The translations under genes and the position numbers were made by a program. A stretch of DNA of 64,000 nucleotides, taken from contig NC_087084.1 of NCBI RefSeq assembly GCF_026151205.1, forward strand, positions 13,295,453 through 13,359,452, given 5' to 3'. Shown here piece by piece: positions 11,994-22,310 of the stretch (position 1 is its first letter; every line of letters begins with the position of its first letter). A model generated the notes under the pieces. It worked only from the letters and a program-made list of their open reading frames with translations. It was not told the origin of the DNA and made no database searches. The stretch is from Bolinopsis microptera. Lineage: Eukaryota > Ctenophora > Tentaculata > Lobata > Bolinopsidae.

Positions 11994-13691
11994 TCAGTAT
12001 CTGTGTCCTTGTCTGTATCTGCCAGCTATAACTGGTTTGAAGTCGTGAGTCTTGGGCACTTCATCAGTAAACGCCGCACTGAAAATACAGTTCGTCAATA
12101 CATCGTAATAACAAGACAGATTTGTCAGTAATTTTCATCGTTAAGAATAATTGATAATAGCTATGTATGTCAAATTTAAATGTTGACCTACGCCATAACC
12201 GGACACTGATTAGTAAAAACTAGATTGTTGAGGTGGTTTCTACTCACTATGGTGAAATATTGTGGTGGTTTTAAACTAATTTCAACACTACAAATTTATT
12301 ACATTTATTGAGGACGTTACAGAAGGAATTAGTTTAATGTAGTTGGAGGAGTCCCCACTCTCCTCACGTCCAACAATGGCGTTTCTCTCGTAGCAAATAT
12401 AAAGGTCTGCGCCGCGTACGTTTATATAGGCGCGCGGCGCAGACTGGAGGAAATTACACTGTGTAAGCTCGATCAGGTGTAATGTAATATTTACGGCTTA
12501 AAGGTTTACTTACAATTCAGCCATGAAAGGCTCGAATGTTAACACCTCCGCGTGTTCTCGTTCTATTTGTTTCAGCGTTATTCCTCGCTCTACAACGTTA
12601 GCTCGATCCACCATGTTTCGTAGGTAGTAGTCTGAAATGTGTTACAAAGTGAGGGAAAGACACGTGACACGCTATAAACCAATCAGGACGCAGCCAGGAA
12701 TAATCCTGGTGACGATCGCATTATCGCAGTAACGTATCATAAACTCAGCAATTATCAACCAGCAAAAAAGAATTCATGTAGTAAAGTTCATCCACTAGTC
12801 TCTCTTTGGAGCGTATTATGCATTCACCCAAATTTCAGCAAATTATAATTTATTAAACGGTTTATGAGTTTATCGTCAATTCACAGAATTGGCCATGGAT
12901 TGATTTTTAGTCAAAAAGAAAACTAAGTTTGATAACTTACACAGCCAAAATATTCCGAAAAATCCAATAGCAGTTTGGAAGATCGTACTCTTGTTCCATT
13001 CAAACGTGGAATCTAAATTTTCTCTCGAAATAAACCACCTGAAAACGAATGATAATGTCAAATTCATGTAAAGAAGATGATAAAGCTTTTCATTAGATAC
13101 CTCTTCAAAAAGGATGAATCATAACCATCACTTAGGCTTTTTGTACTACCATAAAGGATAGAAACAGTATTTATATTTATAAAGCTTAACTTTGTGAAAA
13201 TAAAATAACCATGTAACCATGTTATAAACATCACCACATATTTAGATGGATTAAAGTTTAAACATTGAAATACCAACATACCTATCATGGGCTGGGTCCA
13301 TAAGACGATGCTGACTGTCGTGACGCCACACGTCCATGTTATGGTAAGCCTGAAATATTGCGGAGTTAGAATTAGATAAAATAATTATTTGGTACAACAG
13401 CGTGTTATGATACAGAATAACTTAGACTAACCTGCTATAATAGACCAAAATTGGCAAATTTTATTACAATGAAAAGTTTTAGAAATGTTTATGTGGTGCC
13501 GAGTAAATTAGAATTGAAACATCACAAAAAATCGAAAATTAACATTTCTGCTACAGAATGGAGTATGAAGAATAACCTTCGTTGAAACTTACCGGAGAAA
13601 CTTTTTCTCCTCTCTTGTTGATATATTGGTTCCGCGCACGTGCATGCAACGTGTTCGTCACACGTGCAAGGGTCACGTGCGTAAATCTCAT
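11994..13691 (-). CDS. Small single-pass, probably mitochondrial, membrane protein (155 aa, 5 exons)
   Basis: Exons on the minus strand: 13691-13593, 13349-13282, 13038-12941, 12631-12514, 12078-11994. The total is 468 nt with consistent phases and a TGA stop. The N-terminus (MRFTHVTLARVTNTLHARAR) is basic, lacks acidic residues and looks like a mitochondrial presequence. One hydrophobic segment (TAIGFFGIFWLYYYL) lies at about residues 75-92. A charged C-terminal half ends in GRYRQGHRY. Size, topology and tail suit an accessory subunit of a respiratory complex, but I do not recognise the family and give no function. AG precedes the ATG by three bases after a pyrimidine stretch, so an upstream 5'UTR exon or a trans-spliced leader is possible. 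The gene lies 480 bp downstream of NUP62 on the same strand. Confidence 0.8.
12404..12445. repeat. GC-rich inverted repeat in an intron
   Basis: GTCTGCGCCGCG and its exact inverse CGCGGCGCAGAC flank a 16-nt spacer, in the last intron of the small membrane-protein gene. A neighbouring stretch at 12346-12389 (GGAGTCCCCACTCTCCTCAC and on) is related in inverted orientation to 17157-17200 in NUP62 intron 1, so a dispersed repeat is likely. Confidence 0.65.
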
Positions 13692-14169
13692 GACCTAATA
13701 AGGGAGCAAAATTAAAATTTTGAAAATTTGATTTTACACGCTCTTGGAATACATTTCCATCGTTTAATGATTATAACCAGTCAAAATTAACTTGATCTGA
13801 TACTCTGGATAATATTCATTTGGCAAGAAATATAGAGCGAAAAAGTATCAGTATTTCGAATATGTAAATTATCTGCGAATGATACCTAAAGAAGGAGTTG
13901 AAATTTAAATACAAATACGTACAAATATTGTAAGATAGTTAAAACGCGTTCCAGATCTTTTCAATTTTGTAAATTAAGGGTTGAAGAATGTAAGAATATT
14001 TTATGAAACCCAGGCCCAGCACGCAGAAAGGTTTACTTTCAAACATTTATTTTCAGCAAGCGATGCATGGGAAGAAATGAGATACTTAACTCGCTTATAA
14101 ATACATAGTTAAAATTTATTTAATTAAATCCGACATATTAATTAAATTAATTAAAACAGTGGCAAATCT

Positions 14170-17100
14170 TCACTCGAATGCCATCTTGAAGTTCTTCTCC
14201 TGTTCCCGTTTTTTAACGTCGCACAGCAGGCTGACATCCTCCACACGTTTCTGTAGCACTATGGAATGTTGATCTATCCACACTAGTGCGTCCATGTGCA
14301 TGTTTAGAATTTTAGATATCTGGAGGGAATATTTCTAGATTAATCACTGAAGGAGACGATAGGACAAACAAACAAACAAACAAACAAACAAACAAACAAA
14401 CAAACAAACAAACAAACAAACAAACAAACAAACAAACAAACAAACAAACAAACAAACAAACAAACAAACAAACAAACAAACAAACAAACAAACAAACAAA
14501 CAAACAGCTCCTCATTACCTGGTACATTGGATTATTCTCGTCCTGGTTGCTAGAGTTGACTGAGTTGAGGTGTTCTATAACCTCCGTCACGTCCCCTGAC
14601 ATCTGCTGTAATTGTCCGTCTATGTGTTCTGCCAAGGAGTAGGTCTTTTCTCGCTCGTTATCCGAGTACTGGTTGTTTAATGACACTCCTGAGGACAACC
14701 TTGTTAACTGCGTCATTTGTATGAATGATTTGTAAACTTGATCAGTTAGATTGGACTAGAAAGATCATGTGATTCGGACATTTATTGAGACAATCATCAT
14801 ATCAATTATATAATGAGGTAACCATCCAACTTCAAATGTTATGTGCTACACTAGAAAATAGTATAACACGGAAGTAAATTACAGTTAATTAGATAAAGAA
14901 GGAATAAAACCTGCAGATTTAATCTTCTCCTCGAGAGGTTGGAGCATGTCTTCCAACTCCTGCTGTTGAGATGAGATAAAGTCCAGGTCGTGGTTTAGCC
15001 GCTGCTGATCTGCTCGCACTTTTTCTACTTCGTTATTTAAATCTGAAAGATGGGTCACTAAGAGGGATAATGTTCACTGACTCACTTTTAATTCCATTTA
15101 AGTTAGATTTGGTCCTAATTTTGTGATCAACCGGTTTTGTCTTGCTTTTGGTATCTGTCATATACTGATTCCTTCCTTCACCTCTTTACGTTACGTTCCA
15201 GTTACATGTCAAGCGTTGCTGTCAAATCAAGAAAATCCTCTAGTTAACAGTTTAATAAGTACTAATAAAATACAAACTAACCTAGAACTTGTTCAGCGTT
15301 GCTCATCAGCAACTTTAATAAAACACAAACTAACCTAGAACTTGTTCAGCGTTGCTCATCAGCAACTTTAATAAAACACAAACTAACCTAGAACTTGTTC
15401 AGCGTTGCTCATCAGCAACTTTAATAAAACACAAACTAACCTAGAACTTGTTCAGCGTTGCTCATCAGTAACTTGTCCCACTGGTTCACTTGGTTAGCTT
15501 GTCTCATGAACATCTGCTCCTGTTCCTCCAGATCCACACTCCACTTGTTTATCAGCTCCTCTATCTGCACATTAGTAGGGTAATTTGAGTTAATTAGGGA
15601 TAATTAATGATTAGTTTAATTAACTAATTAGGACAATTAATTGAGCTGACAAAGAGTATTATCTCCATATAAAATCACTGACCTGTTTATACGAGTAGGA
15701 TGAAGTAGTAGTCGCGGTGGCGGCTGCTGGTGCGGTCGTGCTTGCTATCGCTGTAATTATGAAATTATTATGTAATTATGAAAAACATTAATGTTTGTAA
15801 TTATGAAAAACATTCTTTAATCAGAGAAAATAATGAAGTATTACATGAGTTCCCCGCCATTTTATAGGGGGAGTATTGGGTCAGGCTATACTGTGCTTAC
15901 ATTGTGTAAATTTATGCTCAACCCAAGTGAATCCATACTAAGTCTATCAATTTTCATCAGCAGTGGTAACAAACATTAACGATTTTGAACATCAAACAGA
16001 ATCATTTAAAAGCTCCAAAACTCCCAACAGATAACGTACATGTGGTACCACCGAGACTGAGGCCAGTAGAAGCAGGAGCTGCACTGGTGGTGGTTCCTCC
16101 TAACTTAAACCCGGTACTGAGGAGAGAGGAGGAGCCGGTGGTGGTGGTTGAGGTGCTGGCAGGACCTGCGGAGGAAGCTCCCAGTAGTCCACCGCCTGTG
16201 GAGTGTGGTCATAAATTTTGGATGACGGAGTTGTATGAAAATTATGATATTCCGGTAACAGAAGCAATGTTCAAAAATTAACGTTAAAATCTCGCATTAA
16301 ACCATGATAACGAACATCAGTCAATTCTCCAGATTTACGGTATGTTCTACTTCCTTACCTTTTACCACGGCTACTGGAACCGAACAGTTCTGAGTATAAT
16401 GAACTTCAATAAGACTCACCTAATGAAGGAGTAGCAGTGGTGGCAGCAGAAGATAACCCCCCAAACAAGGATTTAGTAGTCGCAGCACTTGCCGTCACCG
16501 CGGCAGCTGTACTAGTTCCCCCAAACATAGACCCTGCAGTAGAGGCTGCTGTTCCAAAGGAGAGAGCTGGTTTTGCAGTGGGAGCTGCAGCAGTACCCCC
16601 AAAAAGGGAGGTAGTCCCGGGTGTGGCTGAGGGTGCTGTAGCGGGATTGTATGATAGGTTACCAAAGAGGGATGGAGTGCTGGTTGCTGCTGTTGGGGCG
16701 GCGGGGGCAGTTCCTCCAAAGAGGCTTGGTTTTGCTGTTCCTCCTCCTGAATAAAAGAGAAGATCAGTGAAAGTAGATACTTAAAGTCGCAAAAAAAGGT
16801 CTGCGATGCACCTGACATGAATTAGAATAAATTGACAGCACTGTTAAGTTAACGTCCAAGTAACTAAAATGTAACTCACCAAAGAGGGGTGTGCTAGCTG
16901 CTGGTGCACCGGTCGTAGCACCGAACAAAGATGTTCCACCTGCAGCTAGAAATAGGATGATATTAGTGTTGTTGGATTGTAAGTAAAAATCTTGAGTCTC
17001 ATACTTAAATTAATATCAACAGTTGGTTTTAACCATCAACAACGATATTCGTAGTCGTCAAATCTTTGATTTAATTTAACTCCGTGTATTTTTTGAACTA

Positions 17101-18053
17101 CTGTCTATCCCGCTACTTTATCACGAAAACTTCAATCACAAATAATATTTGAGAGAAGAGAAACGCCATCTATCTTAGGACGCGAGGAGAGTTAGACTCC
17201 ACAGACTACATAAAATCAATTCTTATAATCGTATTTATTTTATTATTATATTATGACGCAGTGAAACTATCAATATATTGGGACTTACCACCCCATGGCA
17301 ACATTAAAATACATTGACTCTATTACATCCCTGTTAATATATGATTTTGTAATGTATGGTCCTGTTAATATATGATTTTAGTTTTATTTAACGGTGGTCC
17401 AACATCTACTGATTAAGATACCTGATGAAATGTCCTGAATCTTATTACTAGTGGCAGTAAAGTGATAACTTTCGGTGCGTCAATATTAACAGTTACAAAA
17501 ATGACAGTATCGTTTTCAGGGAGCGGTAAATACTAAATTGTGGAATTTAAAGTTATAACCTTGGTTATCAAATGCTTTTTAGGTACCTAACAGGTTGTTT
17601 TCAAAAATAAGACCAGATGATGAAAAGCTGCCATTAACAACAATAATGAAAATCGCGCAGTGCGCGCGAAAACAAGAGCCCTTTTGTACACAAGTGTTAA
17701 ATTGATTCGCGTCGTTTGTCGAAGGAGAATTATATAGCAATTCGGAGATTCCCTCATCTCTGTTGAAGGATGGAATCTATGAAGGATCTCTTCATACTGA
17801 TAACTAGTACTTATCAGAAAACATATAAAGCGTCGAGCAAGTGCAAATTGGTAAATGACAAATCTTTTAAGTTAAGCTCTTGATTTTGTAATGTATGATC
17901 CTGTTAATATATGATTTTGTAATGTATGATCCTGTTAATATATGATTTTTACTCACCAGCAGGTGTACCAAAGAGTGATGGTGTACCAGCAGCAGGAGGT
18001 TTAGCACCACCAAACAGGTTACTAGCTCCCCCCGTGTTTCCAAACAGAGACAT
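14170..18053 (-). CDS. NUP62: Nucleoporin NUP62 (429 aa, 9 exons)
   Basis: FG nucleoporin of the central transport channel of the nuclear pore. In the known family its C-terminal coiled coils join NUP54 and NUP58. Exons on the minus strand: 18053-17957, 16945-16880, 16746-16420, 16195-16040, 15750-15683, 15564-15441, 15042-14911, 14688-14519, 14319-14170; total 1290 nt, phases consistent. Residues 1 to about 165 hold about eleven FG motifs, mostly SLFG or LFGG. A Ser/Thr/Ala-rich linker follows. The NSP1-type domain starts near EELINKWSVDLEEQEQMF and continues through EREKTYSLAEHIDGQL to QHSIVLQKRVEDV. I chose the acceptor at 14689-14690 over TAG at 14748 because only it keeps the phase and gives the same spacing as the human protein. 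A minus-strand AATAAA lies near 14115-14120. The start is the first in-frame Met, directly before LFG repeats. Confidence 0.95.
14364..14505. repeat. (CAAA)n microsatellite
   Basis: About 35 units of CAAA fill most of the 199-bp last intron of NUP62. The tract starts (in gene sense, as GTTT) a few bases after the splice donor at 14513-14518. The open minus-strand frame through it is a repeat artefact. Confidence 0.97.
15282..15470 (-). repeat. 53-bp tandem repeat copying the end of a NUP62 exon with its splice donor
   Basis: CTAGAACTTGTTCAGCGTTG begins at 15282, 15335, 15388 and 15441. The copy at 15441 is the real 3' end of NUP62 exon 15564-15441. The three others lie in the intron and each repeats about 30 bases of exon sequence plus the same donor (CTAG then GTTAGT on the minus strand). 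Confidence 0.93.
17380..17878. repeat. About 500-bp repeat, copy in NUP62 intron 1
   Basis: From AGTTTTATTTAACGGTGGTC to GACAAATCTTTTAAG the sequence matches 18283-18832, in the same orientation, with many small differences. It includes ATCGCGCAGTGCGCGCG and GAGCCCTTTTGTA. On both sides lie copies of GATTTTGTAATGTATG plus TCCTGTTAATATAT (near 17340 and 17881-17949). Not coding. Confidence 0.88.
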
Positions 18054-18282
18054 TCTTTATTCTAATGGTTGTTGTTATGGTTATTAAATATGTAAGATTG
18101 AATTCCTTGGATGAATAAAATGGTAAATTGTTTTATTTATAGAAGTTATAACGGAATTAAGCCGCTTCGTAGAGTCCTTTTATCTATTAAGACAGGTATT
18201 AACTTTATAATCCCTCTCTTTGCACACAAAGATCAAAGTTTTTCAATTTGTCCCCATGGCCCAGACATAAAGAGGACTCTCT

Positions 18283-18832
18283 AGTTTTATTTAACGGTGG
18301 TTCAACCATTCTACTGATTAAGATGACCTGATGAAAAGTACCTGAATCGTATTACCTAGTGGCAGATCAAAGATGATAACTTTCCGGTGCGTCAGATATT
18401 TAATCAGTTCACCAAAAATGAACAGTATCGTTTTTCAGGGAGCGGTAAATACTAAATTGTGGTAATCTTTAACAGTTATATAACTTGGTTATCAAAATCT
18501 AGTAAGTAACCTACACAAGGTTGTTTTCAAATTAAGACCAGTGCATGAAAAGCGGTGCCATATAACAACAAATAAATAAAATCGCGCAGTGCGCGCGAAA
18601 ACAAGAGCCCTTTTGTAACTAAAGTGTCTAAATTGATTCGCGCGTTCCGTCGAAGGAGAATTATTATAGCCAGATTCGGAGATTCCCCATTCCATCTTTG
18701 TTGAAGGATGGAATCCTATTGAAGGACATCTCTACTCTATACTGATAACTTAGTACTTACCAGAAAAACAATAAAAGCGTGAGCATGGCAAATGTGGTAA
18801 AAAAACGACAAATCTTTTAAAATTACAGCTCA
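18283..18832. repeat. About 550-bp repeat, copy upstream of NUP62
   Basis: Second copy of the segment at 17380-17878, starting 230 bp upstream of the NUP62 start codon, where promoter and 5'UTR sequence would be expected. Relative to the intron copy it has roughly fifty extra bases, mostly scattered as single insertions. Confidence 0.88.
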
Positions 18833-20348
18833 TTTACATTTTACACCGTACAATACAAATCAAGGTAAAATTGATTACATATGAAACGATAAAACCATTA
18901 AAATCATTCACTGCAAGACTGTTCGCATACCTAATAAAACCTATTTTTAAACATTTAAAAAATCATAATCAAAATACACAACTGTCACCTACAAAAATAA
19001 ATCACGATACTACAGGTATAAAACTATAAATCATACAAGGTTATAGGATTATAGTACCATAAGCACATTATAGTTCTATAATGTACTTATGGTACGGCAC
19101 AAGACAACAGTCTTGGGAATATCTTCTGACCAAGATTTTGAGTAAAATTTTAAGTAAAAGTCCTTTAAAACTAAATAAAAGGTTAACATGAAAGGAAGAA
19201 CATGCAAATACCCAATGCTGAAACAGTTCTTGTCCAAAAATATGATCTCGAGGCCCTACCAGGTAAAATCTGAAAAAGAGGAACTATTTCAATAACTGTG
19301 CAAAAATTTTAATCAACAAAAGATTAAGTTTCCAGGGGCAGGTTTTCTTGACGCGTGAGAATTTAGACAGCAAAATTGTACATATTGCTCATTTGATGGA
19401 AGTTCGATTTTATTACATAGATCGATGGCTTTGTCCTTTTATATTTATGGCAAAACATTCCATCTTTTACATAGTCGATCATTGCATACCAAACTTAGAT
19501 GCTTATTCACCGGAAGATGATGTAACGCACATCACGATTCATGAAATCAATTAACCGTGAAACGTATAGAATTGTTTGCAAAATACTAAATTATTTCGAA
19601 TTTCCATTTCCATAAAACCATCAGGATGTTACATACCATATAATGTTACTGTTCTAAATTAAATACCTATCGTCTCCCCCCGTGAAGTGGTTATTTTATT
19701 AACATACATGTATTATCATATTATAAGATTACTGGAAATAATAATTTCCGTTTTATTACAATATTTGTACTTTATAACAGTTACTATACTCTTCAGATTA
19801 GGTACTTCTTACGTAATCAATGGTTTCAGGCTTATCTCAAATAAATAATATAGAACCCGTGAGTTTCAGCGGCAAACCTTCTAAGTATCAAGTATGATGT
19901 TCAAAATATGCTCAAATTAAGCGATAAGGACCTAAAACGTGCATCCTCCCACATAAGATAACGCGTCACACTGCGGTACAGGACTCAAATGCAATTTCAT
20001 ACCTGACAAATTCCGTTCCTGTAGGAACAGTACGGGCGTTTCACTACATTTTGGCAACTTGCTAAATAAATATAATATCGTGTTGCACAGGCAACCCTAG
20101 ATTTGTAGAGCTTCTTGGTGGAAGTGAAAATAATCTACCAAAAGGGTTAAAAGTAAAGGTCTAAGTTATCAGTAAACAAATTTTAATCGTTTAAAATTTT
20201 TAAACTTTTTGAGTTAAAATTTTAAAATTTTAGTTCCTGTTAGAGTTAGGAATGATAATGAAAAAAAAGATAAATTAACACTGTTAACACATAAAGTTAT
20301 GAATTAAACAAAGCAACGGTTCTGGGCTTTGATAAGGACTGTCTGTAC
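18833..20348. other. Intergenic region
   Basis: AT-rich sequence without a recognisable gene. It contains a hairpin at 19053-19093: GTACCATAAGCACATTATA, GTTC, then the inverse with one mismatch. A 68-codon open frame at 19348-19554 resembles nothing I know. Confidence 0.6.
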
Positions 20349-20597
20349 CAGTGGTGTTACGTTGCCTGTTGGCCCCCCTCGCTGAAAAAGCACCCCCCTG
20401 TTGGCCCTCCTCCCCTTTAGACGCCCCTCCCTAAAATTGAACAAATTAGATGATTTTAGAAGTGTGTTTCTAGAGCAAAACGCGCAGTTTTGCTAGTACC
20501 GTAGTTAAGTTATTCGAGATTGTCCCACATTCAAACGACGATTTGGCCCCCCCCCCCCTGCACAGCGGTGTCAGTGGGGCCCTTCGTTACGCAACTG
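20349..20597. mobile_element. hAT-type MITE, copy A
   Basis: Starts CAGTGGTGTTACG and ends CGTTACGCAACTG, a decayed terminal inverted repeat. Flanking 8-mers GTCTGTAC (20341-20348) and GCCTGTAC (20598-20605) agree at 7 of 8 positions, the target-site length of hAT elements. The inside (AAAACGCGCAGTTTTGCTAG and a C-rich stretch) is shared with the inverted copy at 45503-45793. No transposase. Confidence 0.82.
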
Positions 20598-21131
20598 GCC
20601 TGTACGACCTACGTCCGTACTTCTGTGGAAATTTATGGACATATCTTCTAGGCCCTGCAGAAAATTGTTCTCTATCGAGCTACAAAACATTAATACATTA
20701 AGATAAAGGCTGTATCGAGATACTGTGACGTATTTATCAATTTGTTTCAAAGAGTTTAGGCACAAGAAAAGCTCAAGGGAGGAACAAAAAGTTAAACAAA
20801 CTGTTTCATAGTCTACAAGCCTCGCTGTCTTTATGTACTTTCAAAGATGGAAATTGAGTACTAAATATTTCATATACTATAGTTCATACAATTCTCTATT
20901 GTTTGGAGTTACTTCAGTGTTTATGAGAGCACGGAGCTACTCGCACAGCATTGAGGACCAACATTGACTTTAACGTGGCAATCCAATACTAAAACAATTG
21001 TTTTATTAAATATTTGTTTTATTATATCTGATGTTTCATATGATTTTTGTGTGGCCCTTACTTAGATAAATATACATGGCGGCCGCGGTGATCTCATCCG
21101 ACCAACAATACTAAATTCAGCCAAGTAATTT

Positions 21132-22310
21132 ATGATTTTATATCTTAATATAGATGAGTTCAGCATCGAAGACCCTGGAGGATTTACTTGTTTCCTCGAC
21201 ATACAATTTACATTTGACGTCGATGGAAACCTCCAGACTGACCTGTATGTAAAGGAAACTGATTCTAGGTCTTATCTATACTTTGGATCCACCCATCCTA
21301 ACCATGTCTACAGCAGCATCATCTATTCCCAATGTCTCCGTCTCCGCCGTATCATCAATGACAATGATAGGTTAGCCCTAAGAATCGACGAGCTGAAAGA
21401 GTGCTTTTCGAACTCAAACTACCCGACAAAGATGATCAACAACATCTCTTCGAAGGTGAAAACATTCGAACGCAGGCTCCCCACCTGCAGGGATACCTCG
21501 AACAGTTCTATAATGCTCCCTGTGTCCCCTGATAACACAATACGTGTTATCTCCACCTTCGGAGGTGACGCGGCACTGATAGACGTAATTGAAAAGTTTG
21601 AGTCCACCATAGAGACTTCTCCGAGTTTGTCGTCTACCTCTAACACCGACACGACAAGTACAACGGAGACTACCAACAAGGATAGAAACACCGGCAAAAG
21701 ACTATTCAGTTATGTTAAACGATCAGGTGCATCTTTGCGGAGAAGACTCCTCAACCCACAATTGCACGCAGAGAATAACACTATAACAATAACAGAACCT
21801 TGCCATCAAAGAAATTGTAAGTGTTGTGCAATGATAGGAAGTGAAAAGTGTTATTGTATTAATGGAGTCAAGATAAGACAAGCTCCAGGGACCTGTTCTA
21901 GCTACAACATAGTCTATATATTCATTTGTAAATTATGTCCATCTCCTTTCTGCTATGTTGGACGTACCATTAGGACTTTGCATGAAAGAGTAACCGAACA
22001 TAGAGCTAACTATTATAAATTATTGAAAGACCCTTCCTTAAAACTTAGTGATGATTTTTTATCTGATGATAGTGACACCTATAGTTTAGCAGCTCACCTT
22101 ATAGACTCACATAACCTTTCCAATAGACCTGATTTTGATGCTTCTTATAATGTTTTTATCCTAAAGAATTCTAGTCCTAGTAATTTAGAAGTTAACGAAC
22201 ATCTACTTATACAAAAACTCAGAACTTTGAAACCATATGGTATTAATTCATGTGATCCTTTTGGTATGCCACTTTTATTTGAAAATAAAACTTTTGACAA
22301 TGGTCCTTAA
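21132..22310 (+). CDS. Penelope-like element, 3' part: RT end plus GIY-YIG endonuclease
   Basis: A 392-codon open frame. The first part reads FLDIQFTFDVDGNLQTDLYV, then KETDSRSYLYFGSTHPNH and SQCLRLRRI, which is the conserved end of Penelope-like reverse transcriptases. A Ser/Thr-rich linker and the cysteine-rich block CHQRNCKCC follow. The tail NIVYIFICKLCPSPFCYVG, with RTIRTLHERVTEHR, is the GIY-YIG endonuclease; Penelope-type elements use it for insertion. The catalytic YxDD part of the RT is absent upstream, so the element is 5' truncated, with a break near 21110-21130; the first Met is probably not its natural start. No stop interrupts the remaining frame, so insertion is relatively recent. 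It lies between NUP62 and the proteasome activator, on the plus strand. Confidence 0.9.
   Translation: MILYLNIDEFSIEDPGGFTCFLDIQFTFDVDGNLQTDLYVKETDSRSYLYFGSTHPNHVYSSIIYSQCLRLRRIINDNDRLALRIDELKECFSNSNYPTKMINNISSKVKTFERRLPTCRDTSNSSIMLPVSPDNTIRVISTFGGDAALIDVIEKFESTIETSPSLSSTSNTDTTSTTETTNKDRNTGKRLFSYVKRSGASLRRRLLNPQLHAENNTITITEPCHQRNCKCCAMIGSEKCYCINGVKIRQAPGTCSSYNIVYIFICKLCPSPFCYVGRTIRTLHERVTEHRANYYKLLKDPSLKLSDDFLSDDSDTYSLAAHLIDSHNLSNRPDFDASYNVFILKNSSPSNLEVNEHLLIQKLRTLKPYGINSCDPFGMPLLFENKTFDNGP

Noticed and set aside
13621..13691. CACGTG clusters as regulatory sites
   Set aside because: They lie within the coding sequence of the small membrane protein's first exon, where they encode the basic leader; no separate evidence of regulation.
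14519..14749. TAG acceptor at 14748 giving a 20-residue longer NUP62 exon
   Set aside because: It breaks the phase with the previous exon; the CAG at 14689-14690 keeps the phase and restores the family's spacing before EREKTY.
15985..16818. Plus-strand and alternative-frame proteins rich in Ala, Val and Pro
   Set aside because: Shadows of the NUP62 FG-repeat exons, which are in phase on the minus strand.
19348..19554. 68-codon open frame
   Set aside because: No family resemblance, repeat or splice support.
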